Of a DNA stretch of 64,000 bases, positions 37,278 through 47,094 are shown piece after piece. How positions within the stretch are numbered: position 1 is the stretch's first letter; every line of letters begins with the position of its first letter. Source of the DNA: CAWGJF01 sp963715745 (GTDB lineage: Bacteria; Bacteroidota; Ignavibacteria; Ignavibacteriales; Ignavibacteriaceae). Under the pieces are notes generated by a model. The model ran no database searches and was not told the DNA's origin. It saw only the letters and a list, made by a program, of their open reading frames with translations. The stretch spans positions 558,001-622,000 of the forward strand of contig OY970271.1 in the NCBI GenBank assembly GCA_963715745.1, read 5' to 3'. Both the position numbers and the translations under genes were made by a program.

Positions 37278-38307
37278 ATGCACTACAAATTATTAGGTAG
37301 AAGCGGCTTGCGGGTTTCTGAACTTGCTTTAGGAACGATGACTTTCGGAGAAGAATGGGGCTGGGGATCTTCTAAAGAAGAAAGTAAAAAGGTGTTTGAT
37401 GCTTTTGCAAATGCCGGTGGAAATTTTATCGACACTGCTAACCGCTACACCGAAGGAACTTCAGAAAAGTATGTAGGAGAATTCATTTCAAGCGACCGAA
37501 ATCATTTTGTGCTTGCAACAAAGTTTACACTAAAGACAAAATCAAACGATCCTAATTATGCAGGCAACCACAGGAAAAATATGATGAATGCACTTGACGA
37601 AAGTCTTAAAAGATTAAATACCGATTACATTGATTTATATTATTTGCATGCCCTGGGATTTTACAACACCGGAAGATGAAGTGCTCCGTGCTTTGGATGA
37701 TATGATAAGAACTGGAAAAATTCATTACATTGGAATTTCTGATACACCGGCATGGATTGTTTCCCGAATGAATGCAATTGCAGAACTTAGAGGATGGACA
37801 CAGTTTGCTGCACTTCAAATAAAATATTCTTTGCTTGAAAGAACAGTTGAAAGGGAACTTATTCCTATGGCAAGGCACCTAGATCTGGCAGTTGTTCCGT
37901 GGGCTGTAATTGGCGGAGGAATTTTAACGGGAAAGTACAATAAAAATGAGAATGAGCAGGGCAGAGCAAAACGAAATAATGCAATAAAAGAAGAAAACTT
38001 AAAAGTTGCTGAAGTGGTAATTAAAGTAGCTGAAGAAACCGGATGTACGCCTTCACAGGTTGCAATAAACTGGGCAAGGCAGCAACCTGGAATTATCATT
38101 CCTATTGTTGGTGCTAAAACTGAAAATCAGTTAAAAGAAAATCTTGATTGTCTGAAATATAAACTTAATGAAGCTCAGCTCAACAAGTTAAATGAAATAA
38201 GTAAAATAAAACTTGGATTCCCACACGAGTTTCTTACTTCGGAAAATATACGGGATATTGTTTACAGCGGCAGCTATGACCTGATTGATAATCATCATAA
38301 AAAATAA
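37278..38307 (+). pseudogene. Aldo/keto reductase, split by a single-base frameshift
   Basis: A typical aldo/keto reductase lies in two frames. The first part (37278-37679) has GRSGLRVSELALGTMTFG and the tetrad elements D and Y in NFIDTANRY, K in ATKF and H in YYLHA. The second part (to 38307) continues WDFTTPEDEVLRALDDM through the NADPH-binding C-terminal segment GAKTENQLKENL. Removing one C from the CCC at 37651-37653 joins them as YYLHAWDFTTPED. Everything else looks intact, so this is a recent mutation or a sequencing error. Confidence 0.85.
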
Positions 38308-38366
38308 ATGAAGAAGAATGGAAAAGCAGGTTAGCAAGAATTGCTCTTACTGATTATATTTACCAG

Positions 38367-39263
38367 GTGAAAAATCACAAACAGCTCAAAGCAATTCTGC
38401 TTGCACTTCTTGTGACCTTTCTCTGGTCAACTTCATTTGTGATAATAAAAATCGGACTGACTGAAATACCTCCACTTACATTTGCCGGATTGAGATACAC
38501 AATTGCTTTTATATGTTTACTCCCACTTGTCTTTACTAAAAAAAATTCCGAAACAATAAAACATCTGGATAAAAAAGATTGGACAAAACTAATTCTGCTT
38601 GGATTTTTATTTTATTCATTTACTCAGGGAGCACAGTTTCTCGGACTTTCACTTTTGCCGGCTGTTACTGTAAGCCTATGGCTGAATTTTACTCCGCTCA
38701 TTGTTGCCGTTATGGCAATCTTTTTAATTTCAGAATACCCCACTTTTTTACAATGGATTGGAGTTGTACTTTTTGTAATAGGGATATTGACTTATTTTTA
38801 TCCAATTGGATTAAGTGACAACCAGGAACTTGGTTTAATTGTTATGACTATTGGTGTTTTAGCAAATGCTGCTTCTGCAGTACTTGGAAGGAATATTAAT
38901 CGGGAATCGAAAATCAATCCCGTTGTTGTAACAATTATTAGTATGGGTATTGGCTCTATAATTCTTCTGATTAGTGGAATATTTATTCAAGGATTTCCAT
39001 CTATTAGTTTTCAAAATATAATTTATCTTTTATGGCTTGCAATTATTAATACAGCATTTGCTTTTACGATCTGGAATTTCACTCTGCGAACATTATCAGC
39101 AATGGAGTCCAGCATAATTAATGGAACAATGCTAATACAAATTGCAATACTAGCGTGGATATTTTTAGGAGAAGAAATTTCTTTAAAAGGACTTACGGGT
39201 CTGCTTATTGCCGCTTTGGGTGCTGTTCTGGTTCAATTGAAATTTAAAAATTTGAAATCCTGA
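38367..39263 (+). CDS. EamA/DMT family transporter
   Basis: 298 residues, ten predicted transmembrane helices in two EamA repeats: LLVTFLWSTSFVIIKIGL opens the first, and GVLANAASAVLGRNIN begins the second. These inner-membrane proteins usually export metabolites or amino acids. Starts at GTG 38367 with the family N-terminus close behind. It follows the broken aldo/keto reductase by about 60 bp. Substrate unknown. Confidence 0.85.
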   Translation: MKNHKQLKAILLALLVTFLWSTSFVIIKIGLTEIPPLTFAGLRYTIAFICLLPLVFTKKNSETIKHLDKKDWTKLILLGFLFYSFTQGAQFLGLSLLPAVTVSLWLNFTPLIVAVMAIFLISEYPTFLQWIGVVLFVIGILTYFYPIGLSDNQELGLIVMTIGVLANAASAVLGRNINRESKINPVVVTIISMGIGSIILLISGIFIQGFPSISFQNIIYLLWLAIINTAFAFTIWNFTLRTLSAMESSIINGTMLIQIAILAWIFLGEEISLKGLTGLLIAALGAVLVQLKFKNLKS

Positions 39264-39456
39264 TTATTTAAATCCTTCTAAATACCCTTCATTATTAACT
39301 CGTTACTTAATTAATTCCTATTTGTTACAGTTTTGTGATGAATATTTGAAGAATAATGGCCAATTATATAATCAGAATTTGACTCTATAATTATTCAAAG
39401 AAATTTTATTGCAAACCTAACAGAATGAACTTAACAGTATTTTTTAAGGAGTAAAT

Positions 39457-41034
39457 ATGAAATCCTTAATATTTACTATTTTTTTAACATCACTATTTAT
39501 TACAGTCAGTTTTTCTCAAGGCACCTGGTCTCAGCAAAACTCAGGGACTAATGCCATATTGCAATCTGTATTTTTTGTTGATCAGGATTATGGCTGGATA
39601 GCAGGTGCACATTTGATTCTACATACAACAGATGGAGGGAATACATGGATTGAACAGCCAGTACCGCCTGTAATTATTTATTATGTTGACGTTTTTTTTC
39701 TTGATCGAATGAATGGTTGGGCCTGTGGTAATGATGCAAAAATTATACATACCACAGATGGTGGGAATACCTGGGTTGATCAACCAAACCCTTATATATT
39801 CCCTAATCCAATTTTATATTCAATCCATTTTGCAAATGCAGATACGGGATGGGCGTTAGGAGGAGATCACGGAAATTATCCAACATTCACACCTCGAAGA
39901 GTAATTCTCTATACTACAAATGGAGGTAACAGCTGGGATTTTCAATATAGTGTAAGTAATGAGCTACCTATCTATTGTTCAAATTTCATTAACCCTATGG
40001 AAGCTTTTGCTGCAAGTGAGTCCGGAGATGTTATGCATACTTCAAACGGTGGTAATTCATGGACTGAAACCTCCCCGGTTTTTTCCTACAGGCTATATGG
40101 AATTAATTTTGCAAATTCAAACACCGGATGGATATCAGGTGAATATCTTGGTGTTCCACATGTTGCATCAATTTCAAAAACAACGGATGGTGGAACATCA
40201 TGGCAAACACAAACATTCGGAACTGATCAATACCTTCAGGACATTTATTTTGTTGATGAAATGACTGGATGGGCTGTTGGAGGAACTATTGGAACTTCGG
40301 GTACTGCAACAATTCTTTATACAACAGATGGCGGCTCAAACTGGAATCAACAAAGTGTTCCAACAAGCAATACACTTTTAGGTGTCTATTTTTCAGGAGA
40401 AAATCACGGCTGGGCAATTGGAACTGATGGAACTGTTTTATCATATCAAAATTCTGTTCCGGTAGAACTTACTTCATTTAGTGCCACAGCTAATGAAAAT
40501 GACGTCACGCTTTTATGGCAAACTGCAACGGAAACAAATAATAAAGGATTTGAAATAGAAAGATTAAAAGATAACAAGATTACAAAATTGCAAAACTGGA
40601 AATCAATCGGGTTTGTAGAAGGACACGGCACAACAACTAAAGAAAATAATTATTCCTTTGTCGATAAGAATTTAGAACCGGGGGATTATTCATATAAACT
40701 TCTACAGATAGATTTTGATGGAACAAGAAATAAATCAGAAATAGTAAACGTCGAAGTTAGTTCACAACCAACAGAATATTCATTGTCACAAAACTATCCG
40801 AATCCATTTAATCCAACTACAATAATTCAGTACTCAATCCCTCAAAGTGGCAACGTAAAACTTACTATCTATAATTCTTTAGGTGAAGAAGTTGAAACGT
40901 TGGTGAATAGCTTTGAAGAAGCAGGAACATACAATATAAATTTCGATGCAGCTCAGCTTAGCTCAGGAATTTATTATTGCAGACTTGAAACAAATGAATT
41001 CGGCGCTATGAGAAAAATGATCTTGTTGAAATAA
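39457..41034 (+). CDS. Secreted YCF48/BNR-like beta-propeller protein with T9SS sorting domain
   Basis: 525 residues with signal peptide (to about FSQG). Six repeats of a GWxxG...HTTDGGNTW type plus a seventh half-repeat (GWAIGTDG) form a YCF48-like propeller, residues ~25-335. A linker with the GFVEGHGTTT motif and a T9SS type A domain (NYPNPFNPTT, ending RKMILLK) follow. Exported to the surface or medium; a structural or binding role is likely. Strong AAGGAG ribosome-binding site. Confidence 0.88.
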   Translation: MKSLIFTIFLTSLFITVSFSQGTWSQQNSGTNAILQSVFFVDQDYGWIAGAHLILHTTDGGNTWIEQPVPPVIIYYVDVFFLDRMNGWACGNDAKIIHTTDGGNTWVDQPNPYIFPNPILYSIHFANADTGWALGGDHGNYPTFTPRRVILYTTNGGNSWDFQYSVSNELPIYCSNFINPMEAFAASESGDVMHTSNGGNSWTETSPVFSYRLYGINFANSNTGWISGEYLGVPHVASISKTTDGGTSWQTQTFGTDQYLQDIYFVDEMTGWAVGGTIGTSGTATILYTTDGGSNWNQQSVPTSNTLLGVYFSGENHGWAIGTDGTVLSYQNSVPVELTSFSATANENDVTLLWQTATETNNKGFEIERLKDNKITKLQNWKSIGFVEGHGTTTKENNYSFVDKNLEPGDYSYKLLQIDFDGTRNKSEIVNVEVSSQPTEYSLSQNYPNPFNPTTIIQYSIPQSGNVKLTIYNSLGEEVETLVNSFEEAGTYNINFDAAQLSSGIYYCRLETNEFGAMRKMILLK

Positions 41035-41082
41035 AAATTTCTTGTTAATTGTCTTTCACTACTTTTTACAATGTTATAAAAA

Positions 41083-41904
41083 ATGAAATTTCAACACACT
41101 GTTTTAAATCCAAAACTAAAAAAATATATACAACATATTTCTTTTAAGCAATTTGTTCCCGATAATGATAATTTTATACGGGTAATGCCGGATTGTATGA
41201 CCGAGTTAGTCATAAATTTTGGCAATTCATATCAGAGAACCAAGGGAGAGAAAAATGAAGTGATTGACATTAAGGGGAGTCATTTAATAGGCATAAAAAG
41301 TAATTATTGCATGGTTAAACCTACACCGAAAACGAAAAATGTGAGTATTCGATTTAAACCCGGAGCAATTTCTTTATTTACGGGGTGTTGTTCTCAGGAA
41401 TTTTGTAATGAAGTCCCTGATGCGCAATTAATCTTTGGCAAAGAAATTAAGACCTTAGAAAATGAAATTTATGAAGTTAACGACGAAAAAAAAATAAGAG
41501 TAAAAATAGAGTCTTTCTTACTTAAAAAACTCAATTTAAATACTCAGGCATTGGAAATAATTAACACAATTAATTCCATATACAGAAATCCTTTATTTAC
41601 AAAGGTTGAAAGTATAAAGAATGGAAACTCAAACTATAAACAGCTTGAGCGCAGGTTTAATAAATATATCGGGCTTCCTCCCAAATCTGTTATAAAAATA
41701 ATCCAGTTTAATTATTCAACTAAAATTAAGTATGAAAACCCCCAAATCTCGTTTACACAACTAGCTTATCATTCAGGTTATTACGATCAAGCACATTTCA
41801 TAAAGAATTTCAAAGAGTTCTCGGGTTTGTTGCCCAAACAGTATTTTCCTAACCAATCTCTTATGTCTCATTCAAATCAACTTGTTATTAATCGTCAGTT
41901 TTGA
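41083..41904 (+). CDS. AraC family transcriptional regulator
   Basis: 273 residues. The N-terminal part (KYIQHISFKQFVP, then MPDCMTELVINFG) resembles the DUF6597-type domain often found ahead of AraC helix-turn-helix modules. The C-terminal domain (about 165-265) has ISFTQLAYHSGYYDQAHFIK followed by FKEFSGLLPKQY, the second AraC helix-turn-helix. Cytoplasmic, with no membrane helices. Targets unknown; it lies between two T9SS protein genes. Confidence 0.85.
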   Translation: MKFQHTVLNPKLKKYIQHISFKQFVPDNDNFIRVMPDCMTELVINFGNSYQRTKGEKNEVIDIKGSHLIGIKSNYCMVKPTPKTKNVSIRFKPGAISLFTGCCSQEFCNEVPDAQLIFGKEIKTLENEIYEVNDEKKIRVKIESFLLKKLNLNTQALEIINTINSIYRNPLFTKVESIKNGNSNYKQLERRFNKYIGLPPKSVIKIIQFNYSTKIKYENPQISFTQLAYHSGYYDQAHFIKNFKEFSGLLPKQYFPNQSLMSHSNQLVINRQF

Positions 41905-42205
41905 CTTCACTATAATTTTTCGTTGTCTAAAATTTACAATTATTTGAAAACCAGAGGTAATATTATTAACATTATTAAAATCTAGTTATTATTCAATGTT
42001 TGCAGTAAGGGTAGAACAGAATAACTTTTTGAAATTAAACGGAATTTTCTTACACAAATTAGAATCAGGAAGTTTTGCAGAGACTAAAAAAAATCTTATT
42101 GAAATAAATTTTGCTGGATAAAGATTAGCACGAAATAATCTGGCAAAAAATAAATAATTCTAAATCATGTTTTGATAAATTATTCAATTATGAAAGGAGA
42201 ATGTT
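41905..42205. other. Intergenic region with a doubtful 41-codon ORF
   Basis: About 300 bp. The only ORF of note runs from ATG 41996 to TAA 42121 with no Shine-Dalgarno and no recognisable motif, so I do not call it a gene. The rest is AT-rich, leading to a good ribosome-binding site at 42194-42200. Confidence 0.5.
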
Positions 42206-44194
42206 ATGAAAAACCTTGCGAAGATTTTACTATCGATAACAATATTTTTAGCATTTAATCATGTTCTATATGGACAAATAGTACCAGTGCCACATGATAC
42301 TTTATACAACCAGACTTTAACACCTTCAGGTGATTTAAAAGTTTCGACACACTTTTTTGAAATAGGATATGAAACCACATATAGTTGTGAGGCTGCAGAT
42401 GATTTTGTTTGTGACGATCAATGGACAATTACAAAAGTATTTGCTCTTGGTGGATTCTATAATGGCTCAGTAAATCCGCAAACTTTCCATGTTGTGATTT
42501 ATGCAGATGATAATCCTGATGGCAATTATCCGGGAACTGAATTATATAATACTTATAATACAGTTGATACTAATGGAACTACTGGATTTACAATTCCGAT
42601 TGAAGACGAAGTTGTTTTGCCTGCAGGTCATTACTGGATTTCTGTATATGCCAATACAGAACTTGGGAATGCTCAATGGGGATGGAAACCTTCAACCGGC
42701 CCTTACAATTATGAAGCGGTCTGGGAAAATCCGGGAGATGGTTTTGGAACAGGATACACAACCTGGACACCAATAACAACCGTATGGCAGGGAACCACAG
42801 AGACTGATTTTTCATTTGCACTTTTTGGAATTAATGGAATCCCTGCATCAAATCCCGATCCGGCTGATGGTGAATTAGCTGTCGAATTGGATAAAGATAT
42901 TTCCTGGAGTAACCCTGCAAATGCCGTCTCGGTCGAAGTTTTTTTTGGCACTGACCCCAATAACTTAATTTCAATTTATTCAGGATCACCTATTACAACT
43001 TTTGAACAGGGACAAATGGATTATAACACTGAATATTACTGGCGTGTTGATGTCAGTGATGGTGATGGGGTTGCAACTGGTAGAACATGGCACTTTTCTA
43101 CAACGCAAAACCCTGCAATTGTTCTGAATGAAAATTTTGATGATAATGGTTTTCCGCCCGGTGGATGGACTTTTGAGAATTCTGATGAAAATTTATGGAG
43201 CAAATATTATGGAATAAGCGCATACGGACAAGGTGTTAATTCAGCCAGAGCTAAATTCTTTTTATCGCTTATATCGGATTCAGTCAGTTCTATGATTACA
43301 CACACTTTTTATCCCTTAAATGAAGACGATACTTTAGCTTTCGATTATGCTTACGCAGCAACATCTATGTACTTTATAGATAGTCTTGAAATCCTTTATT
43401 CTACAGATTCCGGTCAAAACTGGGAAAGTCTTGTATTGCTTCACGGCGGACCAAATGGAGAACTTGTAACAGCACCTCATTCAACAAGCGAATTTGTTCC
43501 TGATCCGAATCAATGGGAAACTATGAAACTTACTCTTCCTCAAGGGGTAACTAAATTTAAATTTAAAGCAATGAGTGCCGGCGGAAATGATTTATTTCTG
43601 GACAACATCAGAATTATTAATCAATCAGTTACTCCTGTTGAGTTTATTTCATTTAACGCAGTTGTATTAAATAATGATGTAAATTTAAAATGGTCGACAG
43701 AAACAGAAACAAATAACTCAGGATTTGATGTACAGCGAAAGAAACCAGATGAGGATTGGAAAAATATTGGATTTGTTGAAGGACATGGAACGACAACAGA
43801 GCAAAATAATTATTCATTTGCAGACAAAAACATTGAAACGGGAAGTTATTCTTACAAGTTAGTTCAGATTGATTTTGATGGAACAAGAACAGAATCTGAA
43901 ATAGTAAATGTTAATATTAGTTCTGTTCTCACAGAGTATTCTTTATCGCAGAATTATCCTAATCCATTTAATCCATCAACAACGATTGAATATTCAATAC
44001 CGGAAAGTGGAAATGTGAAATTAAGTGTTTATAATACTATCGGGGAGGAAGTAGGTAAGCTTGTTAACGGTTATAAAGAAGCAGGATCTTATACAATTAA
44101 TTTTGATGCAAGTAAACTGACCAGTGGAATATATTTCTATAAATTAAAAGTGAACAATTATAATTCAGTTAAAAAGATGCTTTTGTTAAAATAG
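42206..44194 (+). CDS. Secreted multidomain protein with T9SS sorting domain
   Basis: 662 residues. Signal peptide, then a beta-rich domain with CEAADDFVCDDQWTITKVF (about 55-75), a fibronectin-like segment (NPDPADGELAVELDKDISW), a jelly-roll-like region (about 300-475), the GFVEGHGTTT linker and a T9SS type A domain (NYPNPFNPST, ending KKMLLLK). Exported, function unknown. The last ~190 residues closely resemble those of the YCF48-like protein at 39457-41034. GGAG Shine-Dalgarno present. Confidence 0.85.
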   Translation: MKNLAKILLSITIFLAFNHVLYGQIVPVPHDTLYNQTLTPSGDLKVSTHFFEIGYETTYSCEAADDFVCDDQWTITKVFALGGFYNGSVNPQTFHVVIYADDNPDGNYPGTELYNTYNTVDTNGTTGFTIPIEDEVVLPAGHYWISVYANTELGNAQWGWKPSTGPYNYEAVWENPGDGFGTGYTTWTPITTVWQGTTETDFSFALFGINGIPASNPDPADGELAVELDKDISWSNPANAVSVEVFFGTDPNNLISIYSGSPITTFEQGQMDYNTEYYWRVDVSDGDGVATGRTWHFSTTQNPAIVLNENFDDNGFPPGGWTFENSDENLWSKYYGISAYGQGVNSARAKFFLSLISDSVSSMITHTFYPLNEDDTLAFDYAYAATSMYFIDSLEILYSTDSGQNWESLVLLHGGPNGELVTAPHSTSEFVPDPNQWETMKLTLPQGVTKFKFKAMSAGGNDLFLDNIRIINQSVTPVEFISFNAVVLNNDVNLKWSTETETNNSGFDVQRKKPDEDWKNIGFVEGHGTTTEQNNYSFADKNIETGSYSYKLVQIDFDGTRTESEIVNVNISSVLTEYSLSQNYPNPFNPSTTIEYSIPESGNVKLSVYNTIGEEVGKLVNGYKEAGSYTINFDASKLTSGIYFYKLKVNNYNSVKKMLLLK

Positions 44195-44228
44195 AAGTCC
44201 CCAGTTGTATTCATTCATCCTGTGGTGA

Positions 44229-44262
44229 CAAAAACCCTCCTTTTTTGAAGGAGGGTTTTGAT
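44229..44262. terminator. Bidirectional terminator between convergent genes
   Basis: AAAACCCTCC (44231-44240) pairs with GGAGGGTTTT, centred on the TTTTTTGAA loop. Poly-A on one side and poly-T on the other suit both the T9SS gene and the M61 peptidase gene. Confidence 0.88.
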
Positions 44263-44272
44263 CTTTTTACTA

Positions 44273-46090
44273 CTAAAGATTTTTCAGCCACGCTTCTCTT
44301 AATTTTTGCTGATCTTCATTAAGATTTGTCATCGATTCAAATACGTGTTTGTCCATTCTCTGCTGAAGAGGTATGTTTAATTCAACTTCTTCATCGCCTC
44401 GTTTAACAACTACCTTTGCAGTATTTCCAACTGCCATAGAGTTAAGCTTTCCAAAAATTTCACGAGCCGTTGCTAGACTTACTTCAGTACCAAGTATTTT
44501 TATCGGTATATCTCCGACATCTAATCCTGCTTTTTCACAATTTTCATTCATTCCAACTATTATAAGTTGTTGTTTATCGTTAAAACTCATTTCTAAACCA
44601 AGTGAAGGCCTTGTATCTTCTGAAGACCTCTCTTCTATGTAGTTAAATCCCAGCTTTGACATATATTCTTTATAAGGTATTGGTTCTGTTCCTTTTATGT
44701 AATCATTAATGAAATCCTCAATCTCCGGATAAGTTTCTTCAACAAAGATATTAAAGAATTCATCCTTGTTAAATGGTTTATACTTTCCGAATTTATTCAA
44801 TAAGTCTAGCAGAACTTCTCTTAATCCACGCGTTCCGTTTGATAATTCAAGCAATTTTATATCAAGCAATGCAGCAACAACTGCACCCTTGTTATAAAAA
44901 TTTAAAAATTGTTTCATAATAACTTCTGAATATACATTTTCACTTAGCTCTGTTAAACTTATATCCTGTCTGAAATGATCGTTTGCTGAAATTTTGTTAG
45001 ATAGTGTTTTCAAATAATCCTCAATGGAAATTAATCCCCCACGCAGCTGTAGAATGTCCGATTCCCATTCTGTAACTCCTTCATAAAGCCAGAGATGTTC
45101 CGGTGCAGCAGGAGTTTCAAAATTGAAAGGTTCAATAACATTACTGTGTAAATTTAGTGGAGTTAGTATGTGCATAAACTCATGCGCCATATCACCCTTT
45201 AGATTATTCAAACTTCGAATGGCTGCAGGGTAAACATAAAATGAGCTGTAAGAATGTTCCAAAGCGCCGGCTCCTAAAAATCCGATTTTCTGATATTCCT
45301 GCTGATCCAAAAAACACATAAGAAAATTATAATGTGTAACAGGCGAATAGTTCATGAATTTTGCAGCAGACTGGAGTACATCATCAGCTATTTTCAAAAC
45401 CTTATCTGCATCAAAACTGGAATCAGGTGAATAAACATACACACCAACTTTAATATCATTTACAGTTGTACTTGCTGTAGAAAGGTTACCAATCATAATC
45501 GGGGAGTCAGCAAAATATTCATAAGTTGTAGCAGTAAAATAACCATCTGCATCCTGTGTAAGTGAAGTTCCGATTTTCCATTCCGGGTTATAATCCAATT
45601 TTAATTTAACCGGAATTGACTGCAGTCCTTCAAAATATCCCAATACTCCAAATGTGTTCAGAACTACATAATCATTATCAATACTAGTACCACCCATTGG
45701 AATCACTTTGTGATTTTCAATTTCGGAATCAAAAGTGTCCTCAATATTATATACTATTTTAGCTAGTCTATCCGCATCAGAAATTTCCCAGCGGTTTGTA
45801 GAAATTTGTTCAACTGTTAATTCATTACCATCTTTATCAAACGCTGAAAATGATTTAACAAATCTTCCAAAATCAAGAAGGGAATATGTTCCCGGCACAG
45901 TTGATGGAAGGTTATAAATGTTATTGTCTTCAATCAGACCATCAGCATAAACAGTAACGTGAAATAAATCATCCTGTGTGTTTAATAAATTAATTTCGTA
46001 GCTGACTTCAGCAGTACCAGTATTTGCTGGAAATGCCGAACCAAAGGAAAGAAAACAAACAGTAGAAATAACAATTAAAAAATTTTTCAT
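44273..46090 (-). CDS. M61 family metallopeptidase with PDZ domain
   Basis: 605 residues, exported (signal peptide to about residue 22). A beta-rich N-terminal domain precedes a gluzincin core: HEFMH (H303, E304, H307) and the third zinc ligand E337 in EGVTEW. This matches glycyl aminopeptidase-like M61 enzymes. A C-terminal PDZ domain (about 490-580, with ENCEKAGLDVGDIPIKILG) may position peptide substrates. Normal length for the family. It is the sole gene of its transcript. Confidence 0.9.
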   Translation of the reverse strand: MKNFLIVISTVCFLSFGSAFPANTGTAEVSYEINLLNTQDDLFHVTVYADGLIEDNNIYNLPSTVPGTYSLLDFGRFVKSFSAFDKDGNELTVEQISTNRWEISDADRLAKIVYNIEDTFDSEIENHKVIPMGGTSIDNDYVVLNTFGVLGYFEGLQSIPVKLKLDYNPEWKIGTSLTQDADGYFTATTYEYFADSPIMIGNLSTASTTVNDIKVGVYVYSPDSSFDADKVLKIADDVLQSAAKFMNYSPVTHYNFLMCFLDQQEYQKIGFLGAGALEHSYSSFYVYPAAIRSLNNLKGDMAHEFMHILTPLNLHSNVIEPFNFETPAAPEHLWLYEGVTEWESDILQLRGGLISIEDYLKTLSNKISANDHFRQDISLTELSENVYSEVIMKQFLNFYNKGAVVAALLDIKLLELSNGTRGLREVLLDLLNKFGKYKPFNKDEFFNIFVEETYPEIEDFINDYIKGTEPIPYKEYMSKLGFNYIEERSSEDTRPSLGLEMSFNDKQQLIIVGMNENCEKAGLDVGDIPIKILGTEVSLATAREIFGKLNSMAVGNTAKVVVKRGDEEVELNIPLQQRMDKHVFESMTNLNEDQQKLREAWLKNL

Positions 46091-46436
46091 GTAATTCCTG
46101 GTTTCCGGTTTATTGTTAGTGCAATTTTAAATTGTAAAATGTAAATAATGAGTATATTTTTGATGGGAGGAGAGATTTGCTGATAAAGATGAATCTTTGA
46201 TAATTCTGAATTAATGTATATGAATTGAACTTTTTAATAGGTGCCGGGAACAATGTTTCATCCTATTCAGCAAGTTTGTTTTTTAATTGTTCAATAAATA
46301 GCTTTACACAATCCTGGGCGAAGGATTTATTCAATTCTATTTTACTATTTCTTTCATGTTAAAGCTGTCTGTATTATTGGAAGAGTTCCGGGATCAATTT
46401 TTTAAATAATTTACCAATAATTTTCTGGGAGAATCT
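46091..46436. other. Intergenic region between divergent genes
   Basis: About 345 bp between the divergent M61 peptidase and cytochrome c genes. It should contain both promoters. A 27-codon open stretch on the minus strand (about 46265-46350) lacks a start and is not called. Nothing else was recognised. Confidence 0.5.
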
Positions 46437-47036
46437 ATGCGTAAACTTTTTATGATTGCATCACTGATTGCAATCAGTGTTATGGTTCTGTTTTTTCAGA
46501 TAAGCTGTGCAGGGGAAGCAGAGAACAAACCACTTACTAAAGTGGAAAAAATAGAAAGGGGAAAATATCTGGTAAATTTTGGTGGGTGCAATGACTGTCA
46601 CACTCCCAAAATATATACTGAGATGGGACCTGTGCCTGATACCACAAAGCTATTATCAGGTCATCAGGAAGGTGAAATGCTTCCTGCCGGTGATGTAAGA
46701 ATGACAGCCCCTGGCAAATGGGTAATGACGGAAAAAAATTTTACAGCCTGGGCTGGTCCCTGGGGAATTTCTTATTCTGCGAATCTAACTCCCGATAATG
46801 CAACGGGTATCGGTACACTTTCAGAAGAAATGTTTATTAAAACATTGCGCGAAGGAAAATGGATGGGAGTTGGAAGACCACTTATGCCGCCAATGCCGTG
46901 GCAGGGAATCGGAATGGTAACCGATGAAGACCTTGGCTGTATTTATGCTTATCTGATGTCTTTAAAACCAATAAAAAATAAGGTACCTGATCCAGTACCA
47001 CCTGACCAGGCAGGGAAATTACTTGCAGGTAAATAA
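46437..47036 (+). CDS. Lipoprotein cytochrome c
   Basis: 199 residues. Lipoprotein signal with ISC lipobox (Cys24), so it is membrane-anchored in the periplasm. One haem c motif, CNDCH (about residues 52-56), and a candidate axial Met in PLMPPMPW (about 145-152). The layout fits the class I cytochrome c proteins that often accompany dehydrogenases, but no partner enzyme is adjacent. GGGAG ribosome-binding site and a strong downstream terminator. Confidence 0.87.
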   Translation: MRKLFMIASLIAISVMVLFFQISCAGEAENKPLTKVEKIERGKYLVNFGGCNDCHTPKIYTEMGPVPDTTKLLSGHQEGEMLPAGDVRMTAPGKWVMTEKNFTAWAGPWGISYSANLTPDNATGIGTLSEEMFIKTLREGKWMGVGRPLMPPMPWQGIGMVTDEDLGCIYAYLMSLKPIKNKVPDPVPPDQAGKLLAGK

Positions 47037-47061
47037 AAATAGAAAAGTTTATTAATACAGA

Positions 47062-47094
47062 AAGCACTCCAATATCGGAGTGCTTTTCTGTTTT
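47062..47094. terminator. Rho-independent terminator between convergent genes
   Basis: AAGCACTCC (47062-47070) pairs with GGAGTGCTT across an AATATC loop, followed by TTCTGTTTT. Serves the cytochrome c gene and probably the gene on the opposite strand. Confidence 0.87.

Noticed and set aside
37278..38307. Programmed frameshift in the aldo/keto reductase
   Set aside because: No slippery heptamer or stimulating hairpin, and the family does not use recoding.
41996..42121. 41-codon ORF upstream of a T9SS protein gene
   Set aside because: No ribosome-binding site, no motif, and an AT-rich context where chance ORFs are expected.
46265..46350. Minus-strand 27-codon coding remnant
   Set aside because: No start codon and too short to distinguish from chance.
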